DNA of 64,000 bases from Muribaculum sp. An289 (lineage in GTDB: Bacteria > Bacteroidota > Bacteroidia > Bacteroidales > UBA932): contig NZ_NFIV01000001.1 of NCBI RefSeq assembly GCF_002159555.1, forward strand, positions 62,001-126,000, written 5' to 3'. Below the pieces are notes generated by a model. It had not been told where the DNA came from. It saw nothing but the letters and a program-made list of their open reading frames with translations, and made no database searches. The position numbers and the translations under genes are program-made. Positions 51,477 to 61,524 of this stretch are shown here, piece after piece (the stretch's first letter is position 1; each line of letters starts with the position of its first letter).

Positions 51477-52430
51477 ATGAAAATAGTATTTCTCGACAGT
51501 GACACGATGGGGGACGTATCATTCGCCCCTATTGAAAAGGCAGGGGAACTCATCCTCTATCCGCGCAGCACCCCGGAAGAAGCACTCGAAAGGGTAAGGG
51601 ACTGCAATGTAATGATTGTCAATAAAGTAATCGTGGATCAGAAACTGATTGATGCGGCAAAAAATCTCAAACTGATTTGCGAGGCGGCAACCGGAATAAA
51701 CAACATAGATGTGGAATATGCCGAAAAGAAAGGAATCCCTGTAAGGAACGCGGCTGGCTATTCCACGGAATCAGTGGCACAAATCACCTTCATGCACATC
51801 CTCAACCTCGTAAGTCATGGATTGTATTACGACCGCAGGGTTAAAAACGGGGAATATTACGGAACAGGCATCTTTGCCGACATGTCATGGCATTTTTACG
51901 AACTCAAAGGCAAAAGGCTCGGAATCATAGCAATGGGGAATATCGGCCGCAGGGTTGCCGAAATAGCATCCGCCTTCGGAATGGAAATAGCATATTACTC
52001 CACATCCGGGACATCGCACTGCAAGGATTACCCGTCCCTTCCGCTTGAAAGGCTTTTGGCTGAAAGCGACATCGTGACAATCCATGCCCCATTCAATGAA
52101 AAAACACGCAATCTGATTACGCTCGACAAAATGCGACTGATGAAACCATCAGCCTACATACTGAACATGGGCAGGGGAGGCATCATAAATGAAGAAGACC
52201 TCGTAACCGCTCTGAAGGAGGGCATCATCGCCGGAGCGGCTGTAGATGTATATGCAAAAGAACCTCTTTCTCCGGACCACCCTTACATGCAGTTAAAAGA
52301 TTATTATGACAAGGACGGACACTGCATCAAGGACAAATTGCTCATGACACCGCACATAGCATGGACGAGCGACGAAGCGTTGGAGACATTGGTAAGGAAA
52401 ATAGCTGAAAACATAGAAAAAGAGCTGTAG
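51477..52430 (+). CDS. D-2-hydroxyacid dehydrogenase (NAD-dependent)
   Basis: 317 aa. NAD-binding motif KRLGIIAMGNIGRRVAEIAS, catalytic Arg in TGINNIDVEYAEKK-adjacent MGRGGIINEEDLV region, Glu in the following helix and His in LLMTPHIAWTSDEAL. It reduces a 2-keto acid to the D-hydroxy acid. It could be a glycerate- or phosphoglycerate-type member; substrate not determined by sequence alone. Confidence 0.85.
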   Translation: MKIVFLDSDTMGDVSFAPIEKAGELILYPRSTPEEALERVRDCNVMIVNKVIVDQKLIDAAKNLKLICEAATGINNIDVEYAEKKGIPVRNAAGYSTESVAQITFMHILNLVSHGLYYDRRVKNGEYYGTGIFADMSWHFYELKGKRLGIIAMGNIGRRVAEIASAFGMEIAYYSTSGTSHCKDYPSLPLERLLAESDIVTIHAPFNEKTRNLITLDKMRLMKPSAYILNMGRGGIINEEDLVTALKEGIIAGAAVDVYAKEPLSPDHPYMQLKDYYDKDGHCIKDKLLMTPHIAWTSDEALETLVRKIAENIEKEL

Positions 52431-52515
52431 AAGCTGTTTAGAGGTTGTTTAGAAGCTGCCTAAAATTTTTCTCTGAAAATTTGAGACAGCTTCTAAAAAA
52501 TTTTCAAACAATATT

Positions 52516-54303
52516 CTAATGCCAGAACTTCGGAAAATCAGGGTCCGACTTGTGCTGATTGTCATCGTCCGAGCCGTCATCCGGATTGTCGTCCGAGCCA
52601 TCATCTGAACCGTCGTCCGAACCGTCATCTGAACCACCATCAGACCCGCCGTCATCCGAGCCATCGTCCGAGCCGTCGTCAGAACCACCATCAGACCCGC
52701 CGGAATCCCCCTCATCATTGCCGCTACCGCCGTTTCCGAAATACTTGTCGAAAATTTTTCCGTATTCCTCACCCAATTCGGAAACGATGCTATCCTCCAA
52801 TGCATCTATCGTGGACAGTTCTTTCGTAAACAGGGAGAAAATCGCCTCTGAAGGCACCCCGGCCTTGTCAAGGTCATAAAGCATCTGAGGCTTGAACCAG
52901 TAATCCTTTCCGTAAACCAAGTTCAGCCCATAACGCTGGTTGAACAGTTTAGAGCCATAATAGTATGCCCACATTTCCGTAATTCCGGCATACTCGTCGG
53001 ATTCGTTTCTCCCGCTCCCGAACCTGTCCACGCCGATTATGGCATTGTAGGCCAACGAAGCGGCATATTTGTTCCAATAAGTCTTGCCCACTTTCATATA
53101 ATGGCTCGCGTGAGCGGCTTCATGGTAAGTATCCGCATAAAGGTCAAAGGCGGAATCGCAATCCTTCACACCTATCAGCATATCCGGAGAAAAAATCTTC
53201 AGCAGGGACACCACGAACGGCAGTCTTTTGGCTATGAATGAATTGTCCCAGACAGCCCCCTGATGAAGCATGAGCGTATAGCCATCGGTCATGGAATCCA
53301 TCAGCCATATTCTGAGCCCCGATGGAGGCGTAGGGATTTCCGTACCTTCACGTCCTTTCCAATACTGATACATGGCATTGTTTACCGTAGAGCGCCTCCA
53401 TGTCTTCGGGTCTCCCGCAAATGTGAAATGCATCTCGATTCCGGACGACGGCTTTTTGCCCAATGAAGCGACCGAAGCCGGCACAAGGATGAAATTGAAC
53501 CCTATCGCAAAGCCGATCTGGTTCTTGAAAACCATCCTGTACCTTACCTTGGATGAAGAAAAGCTCTTGTTTACTTTGAAATAGCCGTTCTCGTCCGTAT
53601 ACCCGCGGGCTATCTTGACAAACACATTGGCGGCTACACGTACACCGGCCACGCCTACCTTCTCGCCGCCATTGAAATTCATGTCCGATATGGTAAGCCT
53701 GCCTTGAGGGATATTCCTTCCGGCCTTTGTAGCAGGGGCAAGCATGTCTTCATTGCCCGTAAGCCTGAATGCCTCCCTTTCGAGCGCATCGATGTCTATG
53801 TCACCGGCACGGGTCATTGCATCGGATTCCGTAATGCAGCATTCCTCTATCACTTCGTAATATATCGAAGACGGAAAGGCGAAATCCTTCTCCACCACCG
53901 CATACTGCCATGTAATGTCCCCATCGGGTATCTCCGGGTCTACATAATAGTCTCCGTCCACAAGTATTTCATAATCCAAAGGATAATCGAAAAGCTCAAT
54001 CCCCGTGGAAGACAACTGCTCGTATTCGTCCCCGCCTTTCGGAAGGAAACGCACATAAAGGTGGGTGGTCTCGATGACATCGCGGGAGCGCGTAGGATAA
54101 AGGGAAGAATAGGCCTCCTGCATATTCTCCGTAGAATAAGGATTGTCGAGACGTTTTCCGAGAACCATCATTCCATGGGACAGGTCCTCGACAGTACCGT
54201 CATCGGTTTCGGGATAGGATCCACTGTTTGCCGCAAAATCTTTCTCACAAGCCGTCAGCACCATAAGCGGCAGTGCCAACATCAAAATCAAAACTTTTTT
54301 CAT
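52516..54303 (-). CDS. Lipoprotein with metallopeptidase motif and acidic repeat tail
   Basis: 595 aa. Lipoprotein signal (MKKVLILMLALPLMVLTAC, Cys at 19). Middle region has a carboxypeptidase-like beta module (GVRVAANVFVKIARGYTDEN). YHEAAHASHYMKVG near 394 carries HEAAH, and SDEYAGITEMWAYYYG supplies a downstream Glu ~45 residues later, as in gluzincin peptidases. The last ~65 residues are Gly-Ser-Asp repeats (GSDDGSDD...). Predicted to be outer-membrane anchored. Substrate unknown. TATATTCG at 54336-54329 is a near-consensus promoter. Confidence 0.7.
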   Translation of the reverse strand: MKKVLILMLALPLMVLTACEKDFAANSGSYPETDDGTVEDLSHGMMVLGKRLDNPYSTENMQEAYSSLYPTRSRDVIETTHLYVRFLPKGGDEYEQLSSTGIELFDYPLDYEILVDGDYYVDPEIPDGDITWQYAVVEKDFAFPSSIYYEVIEECCITESDAMTRAGDIDIDALEREAFRLTGNEDMLAPATKAGRNIPQGRLTISDMNFNGGEKVGVAGVRVAANVFVKIARGYTDENGYFKVNKSFSSSKVRYRMVFKNQIGFAIGFNFILVPASVASLGKKPSSGIEMHFTFAGDPKTWRRSTVNNAMYQYWKGREGTEIPTPPSGLRIWLMDSMTDGYTLMLHQGAVWDNSFIAKRLPFVVSLLKIFSPDMLIGVKDCDSAFDLYADTYHEAAHASHYMKVGKTYWNKYAASLAYNAIIGVDRFGSGRNESDEYAGITEMWAYYYGSKLFNQRYGLNLVYGKDYWFKPQMLYDLDKAGVPSEAIFSLFTKELSTIDALEDSIVSELGEEYGKIFDKYFGNGGSGNDEGDSGGSDGGSDDGSDDGSDDGGSDGGSDDGSDDGSDDGSDDNPDDGSDDDNQHKSDPDFPKFWH

Positions 54304-54363
54304 GTCATAAATTTTATGTTCAGCACCGCGAATATAGCATGATTATCCCTGCCCTCAAAACGG

Positions 54364-54389
54364 AAAAGCGCAGCAATAGCCGCGCTTTT
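54364..54389 (-). terminator. Terminator downstream of outer-membrane gene
   Basis: AAAAGCGC/GCGCTTTT stem with 10-nt loop; the minus-strand side ends in TTTT. It lies 117 bp after the 54506 stop and before the lipoprotein promoter. Confidence 0.6.
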
Positions 54390-54505
54390 CAATTATATAT
54401 CAATCAGTTATAAATTAACCCACTCTTTATACACGCAACAGACACCCACAGGACGTGATTTTTTCAGTTATAAGTAACGCCATGAAAATTTAACAATTTT
54501 TCCTG

Positions 54506-55102
54506 TCAAAAAGTATAGCGTATGCCTATCGTCAGGTCTCCGAGCCTTGCCGCCGGCCTGTCCTGCGAATAAAACTGTTCCGGTCTCAGAGGATTGCCGT
54601 TTTCGTCCCTGCTGACAAGCTTCTTGCTCCCGACCACCTGTACTTTCGGGGACCATGCGAATGAAAGTGCCAAAGGAAGATCGGCCATTTTGTACTCTAT
54701 ACCGACCGCCGCATCGATGGACAGATAAAAATTGGCTTTCGTGCCGAGCATCCGTTCAAGATACTTGTCTTCCTCCTCATATCCCAACTGGGCTCCGACC
54801 GAAACACCGGGACCGACGAAAACATTCACACCGGGCGCAAAAACGTTGAAATGGAAAAGGTATTGGGAGTAAAACAGGGCGAACTGAGGCTCGCTCCTGT
54901 CTTTCAGTCCGTTGAACGGCTCCAGCACCCCTATTCCGAAATCGAGCGCCTGGCTGCTGTTGACGAAAATCTTATAGTCTATCCCGAGACTGTTTCCAAT
55001 CCTTATGCCGAGCCCGCTCGGATAATCCTGCGCCGAAGCCGTGAATACGGCCGCAAAAAACACCGGAACGGACAATAATATTTTTCTGAATCCCATTTTC
55101 AT
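54506..55102 (-). CDS. Outer-membrane beta-barrel-like protein
   Basis: 198 aa. Signal peptide MKMGFRKILLSVPVFFAAVF...SAQ, then alternating amphipathic strands (YPSGLGIRIGNSLGIDYKIF, FNVFAPGVNVFVGPGVSVGA), and a C-terminal DLTIGIRYTF with terminal Phe, as in barrels. Nineteen bp after deoC, so probably last in that operon. Confidence 0.75.
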   Translation of the reverse strand: MKMGFRKILLSVPVFFAAVFTASAQDYPSGLGIRIGNSLGIDYKIFVNSSQALDFGIGVLEPFNGLKDRSEPQFALFYSQYLFHFNVFAPGVNVFVGPGVSVGAQLGYEEEDKYLERMLGTKANFYLSIDAAVGIEYKMADLPLALSFAWSPKVQVVGSKKLVSRDENGNPLRPEQFYSQDRPAARLGDLTIGIRYTF

Positions 55103-55121
55103 GAACGCATTTTTAATAAAA

Positions 55122-56015
55122 CTAAAAATACACCGTTCTTTCCTGCCGCAGGTCCGTCAGAAGATTATTGGCCATACGGCTGACCCCGAAACGGAACAAC
55201 TCCTTATTGAGCCAGTCCTTTCCGAGCACGGCTGACACTATAAAATAGTAGCTTGCGGCATCCTTGCTTGTAACCATCCCTCCTGCCGGCTTGAAACCCA
55301 CTTTGCGGGATGTCGCCCTGTAGAAGGCCGATATGCACTCGCACATTATGTAGGCCGCCATCGGAGTTGCGGAAACTTCCGTCTTTCCGGTCGAGGTCTT
55401 TATGAAATCCGCCCCGGCCTCCATGGCAAGGAAAGAAGCCGCTGCTATGTTTTCCGGAGTGACCAGAAGGCCCGTTTCAAGTATGACTTTCAATATGGCC
55501 TTCCTTCCCGCCGCCGCGGCAGCCTTGTCGACCTCCGCCCTGATTGCGCGCAATTCGGCGGAAGTCCTTTCGTAATCGCCTTCAAGGAAAGCATTCAGGG
55601 CAATCACTACATCTATCTCGTCCGCCCCGGCCTCTACCGCCATCCTGCACTCGGCCAGTTTTACTTCAAGAAAACTTTGCGAATGAGGGAACACGCCTGC
55701 AACGGCGGTAATATGCACGTCTTCGCTCTTCTTTTCCGACCGGATGACAGGGACGAAATTCGGGAACACACAGATGGAAGCCGGATTGGGATAATCCGGG
55801 TAAACGCCTCTGAATGCATCCACTTTCGCCACGAGCCGGCGTATGTCGGACGGAGTATCGGTATTTTTCAACGAGGTAAGGTCCATCATGCCGAAACAGT
55901 TCCGGAGAATCTCCGGAGTGACCGCTCCGTCTATATTGGAAGCTATAATCTCAAGGTTACGGTCTATGCTGTCCTTATCAGGCCTGTAACCGTATTTTTC
56001 AAACAAATAATCCAT
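55122..56015 (-). CDS. deoC: Deoxyribose-phosphate aldolase
   Basis: 297 aa. AGADEIDVVIALNAFLEGDY, Schiff-base Lys in GADFIKTSTGKTEVS, and VGFKPAGGMVTSKDAASYY. It splits deoxyribose 5-phosphate into glyceraldehyde 3-phosphate and acetaldehyde in deoxynucleoside catabolism. It is longer than E. coli DeoC through an N-terminal helical region, as in other Bacteroidetes. Confidence 0.92.
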   Translation of the reverse strand: MDYLFEKYGYRPDKDSIDRNLEIIASNIDGAVTPEILRNCFGMMDLTSLKNTDTPSDIRRLVAKVDAFRGVYPDYPNPASICVFPNFVPVIRSEKKSEDVHITAVAGVFPHSQSFLEVKLAECRMAVEAGADEIDVVIALNAFLEGDYERTSAELRAIRAEVDKAAAAAGRKAILKVILETGLLVTPENIAAASFLAMEAGADFIKTSTGKTEVSATPMAAYIMCECISAFYRATSRKVGFKPAGGMVTSKDAASYYFIVSAVLGKDWLNKELFRFGVSRMANNLLTDLRQERTVYF

Positions 56016-56042
56016 AAAAATATTTTTACGAGTTATGATAAA

Positions 56043-56525
56043 TCAAAAAAATCTGTTCTTCGAATCCATGATAATCGTCACGGGCCCGTCATTGACAAGG
56101 GAAATCTTCATGTCCGCTCCGAAAACGCCCCGTTCCGCCCTTTTGCCGGACAAAGCCGAGACCGTGTCGAGAAAATCCTCATAAAGAGGGGCAGATATTT
56201 CCGAATGGGCGGCCCTGATGTACGAAGGCCTGTTCCCTTTGGCCGTCGATGCCATAAGGGTGAACTGGCTTACTACGAGCAATTCGCCGGAAACATCGGC
56301 AAGCGACCTGTTCATGACCCCTTGCGCATCATCGAAAATCCTCAAGGACACGATTTTTCTGGCCATCCATTCCAAATCCTCATGCGTATCGTCGCCGGTA
56401 AAGCCCACAAGCACGAGCAGGCCCTTTCCGATCCGCCCTGCGACAGGAAGGCTTTCCAGTTCCGTCCATCCCGGAAAGGCCGTCCTTACATCCGCTGAAA
56501 TCACGCGCTGCAATACGGCTCTCAT
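56043..56525 (-). CDS. dtd: D-aminoacyl-tRNA deacylase
   Basis: 160 aa. MRAVLQRVISADVR start, LLVVSQFTLMASTAKGNRPS with the SQFT catalytic motif, and SLVNDGPVTIIMDSKNRFF with the GPVT motif near the end. It removes mischarged D-amino acids (and Gly from tRNA-Ala). Between radical SAM and deoC genes. Confidence 0.93.
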   Translation of the reverse strand: MRAVLQRVISADVRTAFPGWTELESLPVAGRIGKGLLVLVGFTGDDTHEDLEWMARKIVSLRIFDDAQGVMNRSLADVSGELLVVSQFTLMASTAKGNRPSYIRAAHSEISAPLYEDFLDTVSALSGKRAERGVFGADMKISLVNDGPVTIIMDSKNRFF

Positions 56526-56529
56526 CTTC

Positions 56530-57294
56530 TCACCCCCTTATCTGCACCGTAAATCCCTCCTCTTCAAGAGGGGCGGCAATCCTCTGCATTTCTTCGACAG
56601 ATACCTTCGACAACCCTTTTTGAGGAGTGTCCCGGTCTATCGTATACATCATTATTTCGCGGGGTTTCACCCTCCTCACGATATCATACCACCTTCTTAC
56701 CCGGCCGTCATCCGTCATATCATGGCCCGACCCCTGGAAAAAGATTGTCTGGAGGATGAAATCCCCTTTGAACGCCTCCATGCCCTCTATTACGGTCTCT
56801 ATCGAGTACTCGCCCTGCGGCCTGTTTACCGCCTGCACGACTTCGATATCGGGACTGTCGAGCTTGAGGATGGGATTGTCCACCTTCATCAGAGCTTCGC
56901 GAACCTCTTTTTTCCAGACCCTCGTGGCATTGGAAAGGACGGAAACCTTCGACGCTGGAAAATATCTGTCGCGAAGTTCTATCGTCTTTTCAATGATACG
57001 TGGAAAATCAGGATGCAGGGTAGGCTCACCGTTTCCGGAAAACGTTATGGTATCCAAAGGCTTGCCTTCGGAAGAAAATTCTTCAAGCCTGGATTCGAGG
57101 GCGAGGGCTACCTGCTCGAAAGACGGCAGGACATTATCCCCGCGGCGTTCTTCGTTCCAGCCGCACTCGCAATATATGCAGTTGAAATTGCACAGTTTCC
57201 CATGCTGGGGGAGCAGGTTCACGCCCAGCGACACCCCGAGCCTGCGTGAGGATACCGGGCCGAAAACAATATTTTCAAACAAAGCCGTAGACAT
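56530..57294 (-). CDS. Radical SAM protein (COG0731-like)
   Basis: 254 aa. FGPVSSRRLGVSLGVNLLPQ then CNFNCIYCECGW with CxxxCxxC for the iron-sulphur cluster; TITFSGNGEPTLHPDFPRII binds SAM. It belongs to the COG0731-type radical SAM family with wyosine-synthase relatives. The reaction in bacteria is unknown. Confidence 0.82.
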   Translation of the reverse strand: MSTALFENIVFGPVSSRRLGVSLGVNLLPQHGKLCNFNCIYCECGWNEERRGDNVLPSFEQVALALESRLEEFSSEGKPLDTITFSGNGEPTLHPDFPRIIEKTIELRDRYFPASKVSVLSNATRVWKKEVREALMKVDNPILKLDSPDIEVVQAVNRPQGEYSIETVIEGMEAFKGDFILQTIFFQGSGHDMTDDGRVRRWYDIVRRVKPREIMMYTIDRDTPQKGLSKVSVEEMQRIAAPLEEEGFTVQIRG

Positions 57295-57307
57295 GGCACC
57301 TGTATTT

Positions 57308-58507
57308 TTAAAGAATCCTTACTGACGAAGATTTTTCGGAAAGTTTCATTCCCTGCACGTCGAAACCCTCGATATTCACTATCCCGGGCTTTTTCCCGGC
57401 TTCGAAAGAGCCTAACAGGTCCTCCTTGGCCAGAAACTCCGCACCGTTGGCTGTCGCCCATTTGAGAATCTCGGCAAAAGGTATGGAAGGAAAATTGTCC
57501 TGGATGCATTTCATTTCATCGACAATGCAAAGCGAGTCGTTGCTCGAAAGCGAATCCGTCCCTATGGTAATCTTCAGCCCCTTCTCCCTCATCAGGTCCA
57601 AAGGAGGCAACTGATTATGTATGAATATGTTTGACAAAGGACATACGGCAAAATACGGAGAACGGAGCCATTCTTTCGCATAGTCTATGCTTTCTTCATC
57701 AATCACGACATTATGGACAAGCAGCACATGGCCCTTTATCGGGGAACGGAGCACTTTCCTGAGGTTGTCTATAAAATATTTGAGGGCCGAACCGCCTGTG
57801 ACCGGAGGCGTTGGAAGCCCCCTTCCCTTGTAGTTTTCCGCAAGCTCGCCGGTACCGTACCTTATGAGTTCCTCCTCCTGCCCGCTCTCCTGGGAATGGT
57901 AGGAAAGGAAACCGCTTTTAAGGCCTGCCGCTGAAGCCGCCTGCAACAATTCCGGGCACATCGTATAACATGAATGCGGAGTCGGAGCGGCATCCAAATC
58001 CATTTCCTCCGCCTCGCGGGCCAGTTCCCGGGCACCTTCTATTATGGATTCGGTTTCAGCCGGGTCCGTACCGAACACCTCTATGAAAGTCCTCGTATAC
58101 ATCGGCGAATGCGACTTGCACTCGAAACTTTCATCGCAATTGGATATGTCTGCCATGGCCGAAACGCCCTGACGGTAAAGACTGCGCATCTCCGCTTCCA
58201 ATGCATTGATACGCCCGTTTCTGTCCACCGATTCACGCAAAGCGTTAATCTGGTTTATGAATCCGGACATTCCGCTGCCCTTCTTGAAAGCTCCCCTCAA
58301 ATGGGAAAGTTCTATGTGGCAATGCGCGTTCACGAATCCCGGAACAATCGCGCCGGGAAAATATTCGGCGACCGAAAGGGCCGGAGGATTCAATTCGCGG
58401 GCCGCACCCATTTTCAGCACATAGCCTTCATCGTCAGTCATCACATAGCCGTCCCTGATAGGGTCGCTGACGACAGGAAAAATATAATCAGATGTAAAAA
58501 TTCTCAT
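57308..58507 (-). CDS. Amidohydrolase (aminodeoxyfutalosine deaminase/chlorohydrolase-like)
   Basis: 399 aa. GFVNAHCHIELSHLRGAFKK has the HxH metal pair; PHSCYTMCPELL, HVLLVHNVVIDEES and ITIGTDSLSSNDSLCIVDE add other ligands. Likely deaminates a purine or aminofutalosine-type compound, possibly menaquinone-related; substrate not certain. Two bp after the DUF4296 gene. Confidence 0.78.
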   Translation of the reverse strand: MRIFTSDYIFPVVSDPIRDGYVMTDDEGYVLKMGAARELNPPALSVAEYFPGAIVPGFVNAHCHIELSHLRGAFKKGSGMSGFINQINALRESVDRNGRINALEAEMRSLYRQGVSAMADISNCDESFECKSHSPMYTRTFIEVFGTDPAETESIIEGARELAREAEEMDLDAAPTPHSCYTMCPELLQAASAAGLKSGFLSYHSQESGQEEELIRYGTGELAENYKGRGLPTPPVTGGSALKYFIDNLRKVLRSPIKGHVLLVHNVVIDEESIDYAKEWLRSPYFAVCPLSNIFIHNQLPPLDLMREKGLKITIGTDSLSSNDSLCIVDEMKCIQDNFPSIPFAEILKWATANGAEFLAKEDLLGSFEAGKKPGIVNIEGFDVQGMKLSEKSSSVRIL

Positions 58508-58509
58508 TT

Positions 58510-59058
58510 TTATAACAAGTCATTCAAATGGTCATTTAAAATATATTTCATCGTGTCCTCCAAAACGAACACGCTGTCAGTCACGATGTGTATCCCGCCG
58601 AGGCTGTCCACGGACAGAATCCCGATGCTGTCGGTAAAATGCGGCAGATAGCCCACGGGCGGCAGGGAACGGATGATGCTGTCAAGGATAAAATCGGCCC
58701 GCCTCTCGCTGTCGTCCCTCAACATGAGCGCAATGACTTCCTTCTCGCGTTTTTCCAATATCGAACGGCTCTTCTTCAGTATCTTGACATACCTGTCGGC
58801 ATCAAGCATATAATAGTCGAGACTTCTCATATAGTCCTCGCCCGTACAGCCGTATTTTTCAAAAACACCCGCATATACGAACGAGGTATCGGCCATCCCT
58901 CCGTACCTCTGGTTCCGCAAAAGCCATTCGTCCACAAGGAAAAGCTCGGCGTTTATTTCCGCCATCTTCTTTTTGGAGATTATGCCGCGCCCCGAACACG
59001 CCGCCAAAGCGGACAGCATGATCAGTGACAGAAGTATGGCGAACATTTTACGCATCAT
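58510..59058 (-). CDS. DUF4296 lipoprotein
   Basis: 182 aa. Lipoprotein signal MMRKMFAILLSLIMLSALAACSG, then MAEINAELFLVDEWLLRN and VYAGVFEKYGCTGEDYMRSL, typical of DUF4296, a Bacteroidetes-specific family. Function unknown. Overlaps the pheT stop by 4 bp. Confidence 0.82.
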   Translation of the reverse strand: MMRKMFAILLSLIMLSALAACSGRGIISKKKMAEINAELFLVDEWLLRNQRYGGMADTSFVYAGVFEKYGCTGEDYMRSLDYYMLDADRYVKILKKSRSILEKREKEVIALMLRDDSERRADFILDSIIRSLPPVGYLPHFTDSIGILSVDSLGGIHIVTDSVFVLEDTMKYILNDHLNDLL

Positions 59059-61517
59059 CTCAACTGGGCCGCAAATTCTTTTTCGAAAACATTCACAAGG
59101 TTTTCCATAAACTTCTCGACTTCCTTGTCGGTCAATGTCTTGTCAGCATCGCGAAGCACGAAGGACAAGGCATATTGCTTCTTGCCTCCCGGTATTTTGT
59201 CCCCTCTGTAGACATCGAACAGGGTGACTTGCCTCAGAAGTTTCCTTCCTGCCTTGAAAGCCGCCCTGCGCATATCTGCAAAAGTCACGCCCTCGTCTAC
59301 CAGAAGGGCCAGATCGCGTCTTACTTCAGGGAATTTAGGCAGCGGGGAATACTTGATTACATTCGTGCGTGCGAACGTAAGCAAGGCATCGAAAGATATC
59401 TCGGCGGCAAACACCGGCTGCTTTATGCCGAATTTCTTCAATACCGAAGGAAGGACGGTGCCTATGACCGCGACCTTCTCTCCGCGCAGGGAATATTCAA
59501 GGCCTTCCGAGAACAAGTCCTCCGGAGCAGGAAGGCAGTCCATCGAGTAAGAATCCGCCCCGAAACGCCTCAGAATCAGTTCCAGATATCCCTTCAGAAC
59601 GAAAAATCCGCTTTTTTCCGACGGAGCGCACCATGATTTTTCGGTAGCGCCGGTAATCAAGAGTGAAAACGCCTTATGCTCATCGATATCCTGAACGCCG
59701 TGTATCTCCGGGGATTTTTTCGAATATACCGAACCGAATTCGAAAAGTTTCATCGAAACGACCTGCCTGTTGATATTGTGGGCTATCACTTCCATCCCCC
59801 CGAACAGCAGGGTCTGGCGCATAACGTTCAAATCCGAACTCAGAGGATTCAGCACTCCGACCGACCTCTCCTCGGGGAAGGTCGACAGTCCTGCATAATA
59901 ATCCCCCTTGGTGAGGGAATTGTTCATGATTTCACGGAAACCGTTAGCCGAAAGCAAGGACGACACAGCTTCCGACACATGCTCCCTGCGGTTCTCCGAC
60001 GATGAAGAAGCCGAAATCCTCACCCTTTCAGGAAAATCGACGTTGTCATAACCGTATATCCTCAAGATTTCCTCAACCACATCGCATTCCCTCAAAACAT
60101 CGACCCTGTAGGAAGGCACTTCCACCACAATCCCGACAAATGCCCCGTCAATCGCATAAACCTTTTCAAGAACCCTGAATTCAAGGGCCTGCAATATTTC
60201 CACTATCTTATCCGCACCGATGGCCTTGCCGATCAGCGACTCCATGCGTAAAAAATCAAGGGCGACGGTATTTTTACGGATGTCGGATGAAAATTTCCTT
60301 ACTATATCCCCTTCGATACGTCCTCCAGCGATTTCCGTAATCAGCAGGGCCGCCCTTTTGGCTGCATAATCCGTAAGGAAAGGATCGACTCCCCTTTCAT
60401 AACGGAAGGATGCATCCGTCTTTATCCCATGCCTCTTCGAGCTCTTGCGGATTGAAACCGGATTGAAATATGCGCTTTCGAGGAAAACATCCGTCGTGCT
60501 TTCGCTTATGCCGGAAAACTCCCCTCCGAAAACTCCGGCAAGGCACATTGGCCTCACGGCATCGCAAATCATCAGATCCTCGGCAGACAGAGTCCGCTCC
60601 ACACCGTCGAGGGTAACGAATTTTTCACCTTCGGCAGCACGGCGGACAACTATTTTTCCGCCTTCTACTTTCGCAAGATCGAACGCATGCATCGGAAGCC
60701 CGGCTTCCAGCATGACGAAATTAGTGACATCGACTATATTGTTTATCGGCCTAAGCCCAACCGACAGCAGATGCTTTTTGAGCCATTCAGGGGACTCTCC
60801 CACTTTTACTCCGCGCAAGGTTATGCCGGAATAACGCGGAGCACCGTCCGGGGCCTGCACTTCGATTTCCGTCCCGTGACCTTCACCCGGTCTGAACGCA
60901 GCGACCGACGGAAGTGTCATTTCCGCCTGGTGCCCGTGGGATACGAGCCATGCATACAGGTCCCTTGCCACACCGATATGCGAAGCCGCGTCTATCCTGT
61001 TCGGTGTAAGGCCTATTTCGAAGACCGCATCGGTTTCAAGTCCCAAATAAGTCTTTGCCGGTGTCCCCGGAACGGCATCGGCATCCAGCACCATTATGCC
61101 GTCATGCGAAGAGCCTACGCCCAGTTCATCCTCGGCACATATCATTCCGAAAGACTCGACACCTCTGATTTTCGATTTCTTGATCTTGAACTCCGAGCCG
61201 TCCTCGGCAGGAAGGCGCGAACCGATTTTTGCCAGAAGCACTTTCTGGCCTGCCGCCACATTGGGAGCGCCGCAGACTACCTGAAGGATTTCACCGTTTC
61301 CCGCATCGACCCTGGTCACATGCAGATGATCCGAATCAGGATGATCCGTACATTCAAGGACTTCGGCCACCACTACCCCTTCAAGTCCTCCTGGTACAGG
61401 CTCTACATACTCCAAAGCCTCCACTTCAAGCCCTGTGGAAGTGAGGGTCTGCGCTATCTTGGCGGCATCGAAATCCGTCGCGATATATTCTTTAAGCCAA
61501 CTGTAAGAAATCTTCAT
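59055..61517 (-). CDS. pheT: Phenylalanyl-tRNA synthetase beta subunit
   Basis: 820 aa, full length. tRNA-binding EMAP-like domain ~40-150 (VVAEVLECTDHPDSDHLHV), B3/B4 editing region (KLFEFGSVYSKKSPE later), B5 core (IVEILQALEFRVL), and C-terminal FDX-ACB domain (LPKFPEVRRDLALLVDEGV). Charges tRNA-Phe together with PheS, which is not in the window. Eight bp after ftsY. Confidence 0.96.
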   Translation of the reverse strand: MKISYSWLKEYIATDFDAAKIAQTLTSTGLEVEALEYVEPVPGGLEGVVVAEVLECTDHPDSDHLHVTRVDAGNGEILQVVCGAPNVAAGQKVLLAKIGSRLPAEDGSEFKIKKSKIRGVESFGMICAEDELGVGSSHDGIMVLDADAVPGTPAKTYLGLETDAVFEIGLTPNRIDAASHIGVARDLYAWLVSHGHQAEMTLPSVAAFRPGEGHGTEIEVQAPDGAPRYSGITLRGVKVGESPEWLKKHLLSVGLRPINNIVDVTNFVMLEAGLPMHAFDLAKVEGGKIVVRRAAEGEKFVTLDGVERTLSAEDLMICDAVRPMCLAGVFGGEFSGISESTTDVFLESAYFNPVSIRKSSKRHGIKTDASFRYERGVDPFLTDYAAKRAALLITEIAGGRIEGDIVRKFSSDIRKNTVALDFLRMESLIGKAIGADKIVEILQALEFRVLEKVYAIDGAFVGIVVEVPSYRVDVLRECDVVEEILRIYGYDNVDFPERVRISASSSSENRREHVSEAVSSLLSANGFREIMNNSLTKGDYYAGLSTFPEERSVGVLNPLSSDLNVMRQTLLFGGMEVIAHNINRQVVSMKLFEFGSVYSKKSPEIHGVQDIDEHKAFSLLITGATEKSWCAPSEKSGFFVLKGYLELILRRFGADSYSMDCLPAPEDLFSEGLEYSLRGEKVAVIGTVLPSVLKKFGIKQPVFAAEISFDALLTFARTNVIKYSPLPKFPEVRRDLALLVDEGVTFADMRRAAFKAGRKLLRQVTLFDVYRGDKIPGGKKQYALSFVLRDADKTLTDKEVEKFMENLVNVFEKEFAAQLR

Positions 61518-61524
61518 ATCAAAA

